From Bradymonadales bacterium (GTDB lineage Bacteria; Bdellovibrionota; UBA2394), in the NCBI GenBank assembly GCA_007693605.1, contig REDG01000042.1:1-42804 (forward strand): a stretch of DNA of 42,804 bases. Reading direction: 5' to 3'. Shown here piece after piece: positions 1 through 8,000 of the stretch. Below the pieces are notes generated by a model. It saw only the letters and a program-made list of their open reading frames with translations, did no database searches and was not told the DNA's origin. Position 1 is the stretch's first letter, and each line of letters starts with the position of its first letter. Position numbers and translations under genes: made by a program.

Positions 1-29
1 CTCCGCCCTGCTCGCCTTCTCGTTCGCTC

Positions 30-135
30 GAAAGACTCGCTCACCGCAAATCTGGGTTCGAATCCTCTCTTCCCGATTCTAAAATCAGGCTCTACACCAT
101 TAAGTGGGGCAGACTGTTTATACTGGCTCTACACC
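30..135 (+). other. tRNA-like 3'-half debris with a short direct repeat
   Basis: The stretch GGTTCGAATCC followed by CTTCCCGA resembles a tRNA T-loop and acceptor 3' strand, but the T-stem pairs badly and no matching 5' acceptor strand is in the window. Just downstream GGCTCTACACC occurs twice (88-98 and 125-135), the second time after GCAGACTGT. Both pieces recall the anticodon arm and long variable arm of tRNA-Tyr, but without a foldable cloverleaf. It may be the end of a tRNA that starts before the window, followed by fragments. It is not called a functional tRNA. Confidence 0.25.
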
Positions 136-205
136 GGTCCACGGGCTTACGAAGCGTAACGAAATCCACCGAACTTCTTTGTCGAGAGCCTGGCTCTGGC
201 TTGAA

Positions 206-1414
206 TCAATTTTTACGCTGGCGTCTCTTTATTTTTCTAAGCAGTTCTCTGCAGCTTTCAGATTGAGGTTGCGATCGAAGACGTGGGGCTGAAAAGGCCC
301 ATGAATCTTTTTCCAAAGTAAGGGGCTGAAAGAGATATTCGAGCCCTCGATATCTTAAAAATAGTCGGATAAGGGCAATGTTACCTATGTTCCCTGTATC
401 AAACTCACGAGTTGGACCCGTTCCTCCTAGAGGGGTAATGACTTCATACTCCTTTAGCCAGCGCTCTCCTGTCAGTCCTTTCCATCGAGATCGTCTCCTT
501 TCAAGATATCTTTGAAGGCCTTCTTGAGTATCTAAAAGAAGGGACTCATAGTGTTTAAGGGTTTGTTCGGCATCCCAATTAGGAAATGCACGGCTCAACC
601 AGCCCCCACCTTGTTCTCGTTTTAATAGACGAGGGCCACCTTCCAAAAGCTCAAAAAACCACCGAAGCTCCTCTGAAGTGAGCTCTTGCTGAAGTGACCC
701 CATCAACTTCCACATATTGAGATAGCCAACATCTGTTGAAAAATCTTCGATAGAACGTAAAAGGCCTGAGATGTAGATGGGGTCATCGGAGAAAGCAGGC
801 TTTCCGTCTGGAGTCTTAAGAAGGCCCAAGCGGGTACTGGCGGCATGCCTCTCGTAGTGCTCCATCGCTCGAAGGTAGCGATTCTCCCTTAAACTGTGTT
901 CTGGAAAAACCCCAGGCCAAAATCTATAGCTATCCCATACCGGCCTTCCCTGATGGCACTGCGCGCACTCAGGAGGGTCCAGGGTCAAGAAAGTTCCTGA
1001 AGGCTCAAATTCGATTCGAGCAAACTGAAAATCCGCAGAATCAAACTGAAAATCAATGATCTCTAGAGAGTTCCCACCCTTAAGCTGTTCTCGAGAGCTC
1101 ATAGCGATCATCATATTCATGCGTTGATGGTTCGGCTTTCGGTTATAAAGAACAACTCGTGGGTCATCCCTTGAAGCATGTTGAAGGGAACTACGAGAGT
1201 CATGGATTAAAAGGAAGGATCGACCAAAAGTGCGTGAAAAGAGAGGGTCATCCAAAAGCTCTTCAATGCTTTCAATGCCTTGATCTTCAATTCTTTCCCA
1301 AAGAGCATTGATTCCATCAATGGAAGCAATGCTAAGTTGGACTTGGGTGAAGAAGGCTATGCTCAAAGAAAGGCAAAGTGGGTGAAAACGACTTATCTGA
1401 AATTTAGACAGCAT
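206..1414 (-). CDS. secreted protein with a CxxCH haem-binding motif
   Basis: A 402-residue protein with an N-terminal hydrophobic stretch (about residues 11-31) that reads as a signal peptide. One C-A-Q-C-H motif at residues 150-154, preceded by a proline (P-P-E-C), is the classic attachment site for covalent c-type haem and implies an exported protein. The rest has no domain I recognise; it is rich in Arg, Glu and aromatic residues and probably folds as one helical unit around the haem site. No other cytochrome or oxidase gene is adjacent, so an electron partner cannot be named. The ATG has only a weak upstream GGAA. CxxCH can occur by chance, but Pro before the motif and the export signal make haem binding plausible. 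Confidence 0.7.
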   Translation of the reverse strand: MLSKFQISRFHPLCLSLSIAFFTQVQLSIASIDGINALWERIEDQGIESIEELLDDPLFSRTFGRSFLLIHDSRSSLQHASRDDPRVVLYNRKPNHQRMNMMIAMSSREQLKGGNSLEIIDFQFDSADFQFARIEFEPSGTFLTLDPPECAQCHQGRPVWDSYRFWPGVFPEHSLRENRYLRAMEHYERHAASTRLGLLKTPDGKPAFSDDPIYISGLLRSIEDFSTDVGYLNMWKLMGSLQQELTSEELRWFFELLEGGPRLLKREQGGGWLSRAFPNWDAEQTLKHYESLLLDTQEGLQRYLERRRSRWKGLTGERWLKEYEVITPLGGTGPTREFDTGNIGNIALIRLFLRYRGLEYLFQPLTLEKDSWAFSAPRLRSQPQSESCRELLRKIKRRQRKN

Positions 1415-1601
1415 AAAGCAATTCCACGGGCGTAGTAGACAGATAAAGCCCGTTGGTCAAGTTAGGAAAAAGCAGGGTTTATTTCTCGACCCACCTTTTC
1501 CTCTAAAGGGCCCAATAAGCCTCTCATCCCGATTCGAAAAATCGCCTTTTTGCCATCACAGGTATAGACGGCTATAGGCCAATCTACTTCAAGAGGGACT
1601 T

Positions 1602-2372
1602 ATGCGCAGAAACTCCCTACAGAGCAGCTCTCCCTTGCGAGGGAGAAGGGTCCCGCATACAATTAAAACTGTGCCTACTTCGATCAGATTGAGTCTCCTG
1701 TCAACTCTTGCTGGCTTCTTCATCTTGGCCACCCCCCCAAAGACCTTTGCAGCATGCTCTCCTGGCTATAGAGATTTGGTTGACTTACCGCATCTCATCA
1801 AAATCGCGGCCTCTGGGCGCGTCATCGAATCGAACGCCGACGAAATTCGACAGAAAGAAAAATCTCTGGCGCTAGCGAACGAGGAAAAGTCGGTTCTTTA
1901 TCGACTTGTTTTTGAAATCGAGAACTACCTCGTTGGGGCTAAAGGAGCTGAACCAAGGACTCTCGACCTCTCTCGCAGTCTTGTTCTCCAATCTGTCATG
2001 ACGAGGGGACCTGGAAATTTTTTGCTCCCCAAAAATTGGAGGGGAGTTCTCTTCTTTGAAGAGCTAGACCCCCCAAGGCTACGGGCAGCTTCCCAATCTT
2101 GTGGGTATGGATGGGGCTTTCCTATGGACGGAAGTGAATTGAGCACAAAAATGCTGCATGCAATTCAAAGTCCAGCTCCTGACAAGTGGTTTGCGTGCCA
2201 GAAGAGTAGTGACTGTGTGGTGCCCAAGAAGTGTCATCGCTCCGTCAACAAAAAGTATGTGAGCGACTACCTTGATTACAACTCCGATGAAGCCATGCCT
2301 CGATGCTATGAGTCTCATGAGGTCAATTCAGCATGCAATAACAACAGATGCCTTGCCATTCGGAATTGGTGA
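1602..2372 (+). CDS. secreted cysteine-rich protein of unknown function
   Basis: A 256-residue protein. The ATG follows AAGAGGG at a good distance. The N-terminus is long and basic before a hydrophobic segment (about residues 28-50) ending in T-F-A-A-C, so it is exported; the Cys after A-A could also make it a lipoprotein. The C-terminal third carries a regular cysteine pattern (F-A-C, S-D-C, K-K-C, P-R-C, S-A-C, N-R-C), suggesting a small disulfide-bonded module. I do not recognise the family. It is convergent with the next gene, 62 bases away, with no clear terminator between. Confidence 0.65.
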   Translation: MRRNSLQSSSPLRGRRVPHTIKTVPTSIRLSLLSTLAGFFILATPPKTFAACSPGYRDLVDLPHLIKIAASGRVIESNADEIRQKEKSLALANEEKSVLYRLVFEIENYLVGAKGAEPRTLDLSRSLVLQSVMTRGPGNFLLPKNWRGVLFFEELDPPRLRAASQSCGYGWGFPMDGSELSTKMLHAIQSPAPDKWFACQKSSDCVVPKKCHRSVNKKYVSDYLDYNSDEAMPRCYESHEVNSACNNNRCLAIRNW

Positions 2373-2434
2373 TCGGTCGCTCTGCCTGAAAGGCGAAGGA
2401 AGCTTGATAAGTTTAGATCAAAGCACGGCGCCCA

Positions 2435-3607
2435 CTACTTTTTATTCCAACTCGACCTCAGCTCTTCAACTGGCCGACAATAGTAGGTTTCCTCTCGATT
2501 GAGGCCACTGGCAGCCACGGTAAATGTCACCCGCCAAATGGCCTCAAGGGCATCATTCAAACTTTCACAAGCAAGCTCATGCTGCCGACTCGTGGCCTCA
2601 ATTTCTTGATCCTCCAGCGCCTTCTCGCAGAAGTGCATCTGTTCAACCTGAGCTCTCAGCTCAATCAGTGAAAGTCGTATCTCTTCAATCAAACCGGAAT
2701 CCACGCCTCTCACCCGGCCTAACATTTCAAACACGAATGGCCAGTCAATGACTCCCCCCGCATATCCCTTTTGAACTCTAATCACTGCCGAAACTACAAA
2801 CAAAACCTCATTGAAACTCGATAGATCGATCTGCTTTGGAGAGTTTTCAATTTTAATAAAACCCATCGCCCTCATTCCAAGAATCAAACCCAAACAATGA
2901 GACAGTCTTCCCTTCTGAAGCCACGCCTCAAATGGACCGAACAAGGCCGCTGCGCGATCATGAATCCGATTCAAAAGATTGAAGGCTAAGATGTTCTGTG
3001 TTGTCGTGTTTTTATTGAGAAGGATGTAGATGAACTGGATGTATTGATGAATTTGTGAGGGTGTCAACGCTCGATCGTTGGCCGCAAATCGATGCATGAC
3101 TGTAAATACTTTGAGAGTCGGCTCAGTGACCTGTCCAAGATAGAAAGAATCATCGTCAATCAGTCTCGTGATAGAGCTTGGGTAAACATCTATGGCGACG
3201 GCTGATCCGCAACCTTTGAGCGAGGAGGTAACAAGAGAAAATAGCTCTTTCTTTTTCTCTTCGGTCAAGGCCTCCCATTCAGCATCTTCTAGCGCTGGCA
3301 ATCGCTCTTGAAGCTCCAACAGCTCCGTCCAACAGTTTCTTAAAAACATCGAGTCATCCAACTGGGCCCACTGAATCAAGGGCTCCCTGATGTCAAAAAT
3401 GATCTCGCCATTTTCCGCGCTTCTCAGCAGTTCAGTGGCCCTCTGCTGCGCTTTCAAGCGGATCTCATCAATTTTGTAAAAGGAGAGAAGCTGGCTGGTG
3501 ACCAATCGATAGAACTTGTTTCCTAAAACCTGGCTATTGGAGATCAGCGAAAACGCAGCCATGCCAACAACCACCAAACAAATCACTATGATATAAAGCT
3601 TTTTCAC
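2435..3607 (-). CDS. membrane-anchored protein of unknown function
   Basis: 390 residues, starting with GTG (M-K-K-L-Y-I-I-V-I-C-L-V-V-V-G). Residues 4-22 form one hydrophobic helix after two lysines, so the protein is either anchored by its N-terminus or exported. The remainder is soluble and predicted helical, with no motif I know. It may be cotranscribed with the decayed frame just upstream (3644-4021): same strand, 36 bases apart. No Shine-Dalgarno sequence is evident before the GTG. Confidence 0.6.
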   Translation of the reverse strand: MKKLYIIVICLVVVGMAAFSLISNSQVLGNKFYRLVTSQLLSFYKIDEIRLKAQQRATELLRSAENGEIIFDIREPLIQWAQLDDSMFLRNCWTELLELQERLPALEDAEWEALTEEKKKELFSLVTSSLKGCGSAVAIDVYPSSITRLIDDDSFYLGQVTEPTLKVFTVMHRFAANDRALTPSQIHQYIQFIYILLNKNTTTQNILAFNLLNRIHDRAAALFGPFEAWLQKGRLSHCLGLILGMRAMGFIKIENSPKQIDLSSFNEVLFVVSAVIRVQKGYAGGVIDWPFVFEMLGRVRGVDSGLIEEIRLSLIELRAQVEQMHFCEKALEDQEIEATSRQHELACESLNDALEAIWRVTFTVAASGLNREETYYCRPVEELRSSWNKK

Positions 3608-3643
3608 TTACTCATTCTCAACCAGCGGCCCTGCGTTCGGCAA

Positions 3644-4021
3644 CTAGAATTGAGAGGGTGAATCGATCCACGAGTTCTGGTAGATTTGCGTCTTTTCGGC
3701 TCGCCAAAACGGAAAGAGCAAGACAGATCCCCGATCGACTTCAACCCACTCAGGCAACAAGATCAGAATTTCAAAGACATCGAACGGCATCTACTTCAAC
3801 AATAAGCTATCGTAGCTTGTGAGAACAATACGCTTTGCTCTAAAGCCTTTAAATCCCACCACCTCCCCCAAAGGTGCAGGGGTTGCTTTCCCGAAGAGTA
3901 GGCCTCCAAGCGCTTTTATTTTGGCATCGGTCTCAATTTTCTTGTCAAATCCTGCGCTTTTGGTTGAGTCTCCAATGAAGGGAGATTCAGGATGATTGCA
4001 GTTCGATTCTTGCTGTTGATT
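3644..4021 (-). pseudogene. decayed reading frame, one in-frame TAG, no start codon
   Basis: On the minus strand one frame stays open from about 4021 to 3791, meets TAG, then continues in the same frame from ATG (3790) to a TAG at 3644. The upstream part reads ...F-K-G-F-R-A-K-R-I-V-L-T-S-Y-D and has no ATG and no sensible GTG or TTG start. The downstream part is 48 residues beginning M-P-F-D-V-F-E-I-L-I-L-L-P. Protein-like composition on both sides of the stop suggests a former gene with a lost 5' end and a nonsense change. Alternatively the 48-residue piece is itself a small gene. Its 5' side overlaps the start of the plus-strand gene at 3992. Confidence 0.4.
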
Positions 4022-4732
4022 TTAGCTCTGATCAGTTTCAGCTTTGGTGAGCTCACCAAGGCCGACGAGACTCAATTGCCCGAGAGAGTGAGGAGTTTTC
4101 CCGGCTATGCCTCTCATCAGGTCATCCTGCTGGGGGCCTTTACCGACCCTCTGGAAGTCGAGATTTTCTTTCCGGGCCGGATCTCTGGCCCAGGCAAAAT
4201 GCCCAACAACTACCGCCTAGAGGTCAATGTCCCAAACCTCCTGCCACTCACGGTTCACAGTGAGTGGGAGAGATGGCCCATTGGTCGAGAGAGCTACCTC
4301 AACTCTATTGCCATCCTTTCGGCTCTTGCAGAAGACCGCCTGCAGCTTTTCATTCCCAGAGCCCGTGTAAGGGAGGTGATTGAGAGCTTCAGCATTGATT
4401 TGAAGAGCTACCACAAACTCTTAGGCTACAGCGCTCATGAGAAAGATCTCTGGGTATCTTCGGAGTCCTTGGGCTGGATAAAACTCGTAGACTTGGTTCG
4501 TATCTGGGAAGCCTTCTTGGAGCTCCCGAGACTTCAGACACTCTTTGATCATTGTATGCAGTATCTTTCCGAAGGCCAAAGAAAAGCGATTGAAGCCTTG
4601 CTTCAGAAAGTGCAGAGAGATTTTGACCACCGTTCAAGAGTCCATATGCTCGGGGGTCCGATTGCAACCCAGACGGATGTCGCTCCCTGCACTGCAAGAA
4701 TCACGAGTGTTGGTGGTACAGGCCTGATTTAA
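3992..4732 (+). CDS. exported protein of unknown function
   Basis: 246 residues with a clear signal peptide: M-I-A-V-R, then a hydrophobic run to about residue 20, with processing likely near K-A-D-E. AAGGGAG lies about 10 bases before the ATG. Residues 30-100 are rich in beta-prone residues, including F-P-G-R-I-S-G-P-G-K; residues 120-225 are helical. The C-terminus V-A-P-C-T-A-R-I-T-S resembles the short C-terminal tail of the coiled-coil protein at 34475-35128 (A-P-H-C-T-A-A-I-I-T-V), which hints at a shared tail motif in exported proteins of this organism. Function unknown. A strong hairpin follows at 4749. Confidence 0.6.
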   Translation: MIAVRFLLLILALISFSFGELTKADETQLPERVRSFPGYASHQVILLGAFTDPLEVEIFFPGRISGPGKMPNNYRLEVNVPNLLPLTVHSEWERWPIGRESYLNSIAILSALAEDRLQLFIPRARVREVIESFSIDLKSYHKLLGYSAHEKDLWVSSESLGWIKLVDLVRIWEAFLELPRLQTLFDHCMQYLSEGQRKAIEALLQKVQRDFDHRSRVHMLGGPIATQTDVAPCTARITSVGGTGLI

Positions 4733-4741
4733 GCTCTCTAA

Positions 4742-4785
4742 AAAAAGAGCCCCTCTTCGATCAAGTTCGAGAGGGGCCCCTTTAC
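4742..4785. terminator. bidirectional rho-independent terminator
   Basis: GCCCCTCTTCGA pairs with TCGAGAGGGGC around a short loop (one bulged T). Read on the minus strand, the hairpin is followed by a run of seven T (plus-strand AAAAAAA before the stem), giving a textbook terminator for the histone/SWIB gene; on the plus strand it ends in CCCTTTAC, weaker, serving the gene ending at 4732. A second hairpin, GAGACC-AAAC-GGTCTC (4795-4810), lies between it and the minus-strand gene. Confidence 0.8.
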
Positions 4786-4822
4786 TTCTAGATAGAGACC
4801 AAACGGTCTCATTTGAAAAAAC

Positions 4823-5248
4823 CTACTTCAAATGCTTCGACACATGCTTGGTCATCTCAAACATATTGATCTTACCCTTGCCTCCAAAGATTTGGCGCAA
4901 ACGGGCATCTGCATTGATCATTCGTCTCTCAACGGCATCTTGAAGCTTATTCTTTTTGATATAGGCCCAAAGCTTTTTTGTCACCTCAGTACGGGGCATG
5001 GGTCGATTTCCAATAATCGCGCCCAGAGCCGCAGTCGGAGTAAGAGGTCTCATGAAAGCAGCGTTAGGCTTTCTCTTTGACTTCGTTTTTTTAGCTTTCG
5101 CTTTTGTCTTTCTCTTGGTCGTCTTTCGAGCCGTCTTTCTCACGGTCTTCTTTTTAGACTTTCCCTTTTTAGCCGTTTTTCTTTTTGCAGTTTTCCGCTT
5201 CGCAGTTTTTCTCTTTGCTGTCTTCTTCTTTGCTTTTCGCTTTGCCAT
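4823..5248 (-). CDS. histone H1-like lysine-rich tail fused to a SWIB/MDM2 domain
   Basis: 141 residues from the ATG at 5248, chosen because AAGGAG lies six bases upstream; the frame stays open further but has no comparable signal. Residues 1-60 are almost entirely Lys, Arg, Thr and Ala, with tandem K-R-K-T-A units, like the C-terminal tail of histone H1. Residues 65-141 match the SWIB fold seen in Chlamydia and plant proteins: F-M-R-P-L-T-P, a helical middle with L-W-A-Y-I-K-K-N-K-L-Q-D, and I-N-M-F-E-M-T-K-H-V at the end. Known bacterial fusions of this kind are presumed nucleoid-associated. The tail probably binds DNA without sequence specificity; the SWIB part may bind a protein partner. 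It ends 37 bases before a strong terminator. Confidence 0.88.
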   Translation of the reverse strand: MAKRKAKKKTAKRKTAKRKTAKRKTAKKGKSKKKTVRKTARKTTKRKTKAKAKKTKSKRKPNAAFMRPLTPTAALGAIIGNRPMPRTEVTKKLWAYIKKNKLQDAVERRMINADARLRQIFGGKGKINMFEMTKHVSKHLK

Positions 5249-5358
5249 TCCCACTCCTTCTTGAATCAATCTAGGTTTGCACTTCTTCGAGACAACCTCA
5301 AAGATATGAAAAGTTTGACGCATTTTTCACTATGAACAAAGAAATATTTTCAACAAAG

Positions 5359-6054
5359 TTAGAAAAACTCGTCCTGCGGAATACTAATTTCCCACTCCAC
5401 CCACTCCTTTCGAACAGGATGCATCAGCCCAAGAAGTTTAGAACGCAATTGAATTCCAAGTTTCTCGGCGCCGCTATCAGGCATTAAAGCCTCTGCTTCG
5501 GGCTTCCCATAGCGAAGATCTCCTAGAATGGGATGCCCCACCTTTGCAAGCTGAGCTCGAATCTGGTGCGAACGACCCGTCTTCAGCTCCACCTCAACCA
5601 GGCTGAATTGGTCCTTCTCGCCAATCTTCCAATAGAAAAGCTCCGCTCGCTTTGCACCGGGCGTCGGCCTCGGAAAAACCGTCGTTCGGTTCGTCTTAAA
5701 GTTCTTCTTTAAGTAGTGGACCAAGTGCTGACGCCCTGGGGCGACACTGCCTTTGACCCACGCCCAATACCGTTTCTTGACGACTCGATTTCGAAACTGA
5801 GACGAAAGCTCCTCAGCAATTGGAGCGGATTTCGCAAAAATCATCACTCCAAGAACCTCCCGATCAAGCCGATGAACAGGAAAAAACTGAGCCCCCTGCA
5901 CGCGAGAGATGAATTCAGCCAAAGATTCCTGCGCTCCCTCATCCGACCTTTGCGAAAGAAAAGCTTTTTTCTTCTCTATGACGAGAATATCCTGGTCTTC
6001 GTAAAGGGGTTGATAGATGAGTTCGCGTGTCACTAGAGATAGGCCTACAGCCAA
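5359..6054 (-). CDS. RluA-family RNA pseudouridine synthase
   Basis: 231 residues as given. Isomerises uridine in rRNA or tRNA. The catalytic motif H-R-L-D-R-E-V-L-G lies at residues 61-69 with Asp64 as nucleophile, and the C-terminal L-K-T-G-R-S-H-Q-I-R-A-Q-L and G-D-L-R-Y-G motifs complete the RluA signature. There is no N-terminal S4 domain, so it belongs to the short RluA/TruC/RluC-like group; the modified site cannot be told. The start is uncertain: TTG at 6054 overlaps the divergent gene at 6017, while GTG at 6033 would shorten the overlap; neither has a clear Shine-Dalgarno sequence. Confidence 0.88.
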   Translation of the reverse strand: MAVGLSLVTRELIYQPLYEDQDILVIEKKKAFLSQRSDEGAQESLAEFISRVQGAQFFPVHRLDREVLGVMIFAKSAPIAEELSSQFRNRVVKKRYWAWVKGSVAPGRQHLVHYLKKNFKTNRTTVFPRPTPGAKRAELFYWKIGEKDQFSLVEVELKTGRSHQIRAQLAKVGHPILGDLRYGKPEAEALMPDSGAEKLGIQLRSKLLGLMHPVRKEWVEWEISIPQDEFF

Positions 6055-6784
6055 GCTCGGCCAGGCTCAAGTCCTGAGAAAAAAACGAAAGGCTTTTGTC
6101 TTCCACCTCCTGTGGCCAATCAGCTTTTGCACTCTGGGGGTGGCCGAGCTGCAAGCCCAAAACCGACTGGAAGTTCGAATCGAGATTCCGCAGCCCTCAG
6201 CAGAGATGACAAGAGTTTTAAAGAATTTCATGGATCAACAGGTCTGTGAAGACTTTGAACCTTTGGATTTTCTTCCCCCCGCGGGAGGGCCGCTTCAGTA
6301 CTTCGCGGCCTGGCTGGAGCCACTAGAAGCCTCAGAGCTCAAGACTGCACCAAGCTCCCAGAGAAAGCGCATGGAAATCTCTGGCTGCAAAGCTTCTTCG
6401 GCTGTGACTTTTCTGAACCCCGGAGATGAACTCGAGATTCGATCGAAAGACCCTATCACCTACGACCTCAGTTTTTTTGAAAGCTCGGGGGGGCGTGCTA
6501 CGCGACTGCTGCCGCCTAACCTGATGGCCGCACGACTGCAGTGGACCGAGCCCAATACAGTAGAGGCCCGTTGCGAACTTCATCCGAACCTGCGATTTGC
6601 TGTCATCGTCAGCCCCAGCCCCTGGCGAGGCTTTGCCGGCTCCGACACAAAGCTGAGTCTCGAAAACATTCCTCGTGGCCAATACCGTCTGCAACTTTGG
6701 CATCCTGTCTTAGGCTCAAAGATCTATAGCCGACCGATTGATATACAAGAGAGGAGTTCTCAGATTCTGGTGCGATGGAGCTAA
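6017..6784 (+). CDS. exported cupredoxin-like protein, copper site incomplete
   Basis: 255 residues; AGGGGT stands eight bases before the ATG. A basic start (R-K-K-R-K) precedes a hydrophobic signal segment ending near L-Q-A-Q-N (about residue 48). The C-terminal half resembles the plastocyanin-like 'methylamine utilisation' family: C-E-L-H-P-N-L-R-F-A-V-I-V, then I-P-R-G-Q-Y-R-L-Q-L-W-H-P. The Cys and nearby His could be copper ligands, but the usual early His is missing: the equivalent strand reads I-T-Y-D-L-S. It may therefore bind metal weakly or be only structural. It diverges from the pseudouridine synthase, overlapping it by up to 38 bases. Confidence 0.6.
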   Translation: MSSRVTRDRPTAKLGQAQVLRKKRKAFVFHLLWPISFCTLGVAELQAQNRLEVRIEIPQPSAEMTRVLKNFMDQQVCEDFEPLDFLPPAGGPLQYFAAWLEPLEASELKTAPSSQRKRMEISGCKASSAVTFLNPGDELEIRSKDPITYDLSFFESSGGRATRLLPPNLMAARLQWTEPNTVEARCELHPNLRFAVIVSPSPWRGFAGSDTKLSLENIPRGQYRLQLWHPVLGSKIYSRPIDIQERSSQILVRWS

Positions 6785-6788
6785 AGGC

Positions 6789-7034
6789 TTAGCAAAACTT
6801 TTTCGGAGCCTCTCGAATTTCAAAGCCCCCAGACATTTTTGAGTGCTGAGCAACATGGACAGATCCTGTGTGTCGAAGCTCCACACTCCCAGAACACAAA
6901 AGTGCTCTACATCTAAAACGAAGTCCTTCAAGATCTTCGGTGCCAGACTGAGCCTCATAGCGCTCGCCACATGTATCGCAACGACCTGTGTACAAATCGT
7001 CGGACATTCCAGGAAATGACTTGCCTCTCTTCAT
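6789..7034 (-). CDS. small zinc-ribbon-like protein
   Basis: 81 residues. GGAAGG lies just before the ATG, which supports it as a real gene. Cys19-x2-Cys22 and Cys42-x4-Cys47 look like the two knuckles of a zinc ribbon, with a last Cys at 81 and a His-rich stretch (H55, H60, H64). No family name can be given. It is convergent with the cupredoxin-like gene (four bases apart) and divergent from the ferredoxin gene, so 7035-7169 must hold promoters for both; no strong hexamers stand out there. Confidence 0.55.
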   Translation of the reverse strand: MKRGKSFPGMSDDLYTGRCDTCGERYEAQSGTEDLEGLRFRCRALLCSGSVELRHTGSVHVAQHSKMSGGFEIREAPKKFC

Positions 7035-7169
7035 CTACCTTCCATTTTATTCGCTTTTGTCCCTTCAGGCAGTCCGCACCGCCCCAAAATGGCCCTAGCC
7101 TCACAGCATTCACACAAATAAAAATCGTCGTTGGATGCAGAGCTAAATATCCTCTAAGATGCCTTCCTG

Positions 7170-7490
7170 ATGCCCAAACTCAAGCTGCTGCCTTCTGGCT
7201 TAGTGCTGGAGGCTCCAAGGCGAGCTAATTTGATGCGTTTTCTTCATGACGCCGGTGTTCCCGTCGGGAGCGCCTGCGGGGGCAAGGGTTTGTGCGCAAG
7301 CTGCAAGATTCAGGTTCTTCGAGGAGCTGAGAACCTCTCAAGACCCAATGATCGAGAGCTGGATTTAGCGGAAAGAAATCGGCTCCAAAAGAACGAGCGC
7401 ATTTCTTGTCAGACCAAGGTGTTGGGGGATGTTGAACTGACCACCCCCTACTGGGCGGAAGACTTAGTCTTAGAAAGTGAGGAGTTGTGA
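7170..7490 (+). CDS. [2Fe-2S] ferredoxin
   Basis: 106 residues. Cys36, Cys42, Cys45 and Cys80 form the plant/mitochondrial-type [2Fe-2S] signature (A-C-G-G-K-G-L-C-A-S-C, then R-I-S-C-Q). A single-electron carrier in the cytoplasm; its partner is not visible here. The ATG is weakly signalled. Its stop codon overlaps the GTG start of the thioesterase gene (TTGTGAG), so the two are translationally coupled. Confidence 0.88.
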   Translation: MPKLKLLPSGLVLEAPRRANLMRFLHDAGVPVGSACGGKGLCASCKIQVLRGAENLSRPNDRELDLAERNRLQKNERISCQTKVLGDVELTTPYWAEDLVLESEEL

Positions 7491-7957
7491 GCCAAAAAAA
7501 GAGCCCCAAAGATTCCTGTGTGGAAACCAGCTATATTGTTCTTCCCTCTCACACCAATGCTCTCGGAGGAGTTTTTGGTGGAACCGTTATGAGTTGGATT
7601 GATATGGTCGGAGCGATTTGTGCACAGCGACACTCGAACCGTATTTGCGTGACCGCGAGCATTGATGCCCTTCATTTCATCCATCCACTAGAATTGGGCG
7701 ATACCGCCACACTGTTTGCTCGCATCGTCTACACAGGCCGAACCTCGATGATGATTTCTGTAGATGTTTATGCAGAGAATCCCATTCGTCGAATTAAAGC
7801 GCAGTGCGTAAAAGCCTATCTGACCTTTGTTGCCCTGGGCGAAGATCGCAAGCCCACCCCGGTTCCAGAACTCTTGCTGACAACAGAGTCGGAAAAGCAA
7901 GCCTATGCTGATGCGAAAGAAAGGCGAAAGGCCCTTCTGGCACAAAGCCGATCTTGA
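7487..7957 (+). CDS. hotdog-fold acyl-CoA thioesterase (YciA/BACH type)
   Basis: 156 residues from a GTG overlapping the ferredoxin stop, preceded by GAGGAG. Hydrolyses acyl-CoA to free fatty acid and CoA. The family signature is clear: N-A-L-G-G-V-F-G-G-T-V-M-S-W-I-D (residues 24-39), with Asp39 the usual catalytic acid, then R-I-C-V-T-A-S-I-D-A-L-H-F-I-H-P. One hotdog domain means it works as a multimer. Overlap with the ferredoxin indicates an operon, though no functional link is obvious. Substrate chain length cannot be read from the sequence. Confidence 0.9.
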   Translation: MSQKKSPKDSCVETSYIVLPSHTNALGGVFGGTVMSWIDMVGAICAQRHSNRICVTASIDALHFIHPLELGDTATLFARIVYTGRTSMMISVDVYAENPIRRIKAQCVKAYLTFVALGEDRKPTPVPELLLTTESEKQAYADAKERRKALLAQSRS

Positions 7958-8000
7958 GAGGGGTAATTTGAGAATTCAGTGCTAAAATAGAGACTTAGAT

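Noticed and set aside
4990-5250. Tandem repeat or CRISPR-like array in the Lys-rich region
   Set aside because: The periodicity comes from coding K-R-K-T-A units; no spacers.
4998-5264. 88-residue hydrophobic frame opposite the histone/SWIB gene
   Set aside because: It is the complement of Lys/Arg-rich codons, which read as Phe/Leu/Val; no independent start signal.
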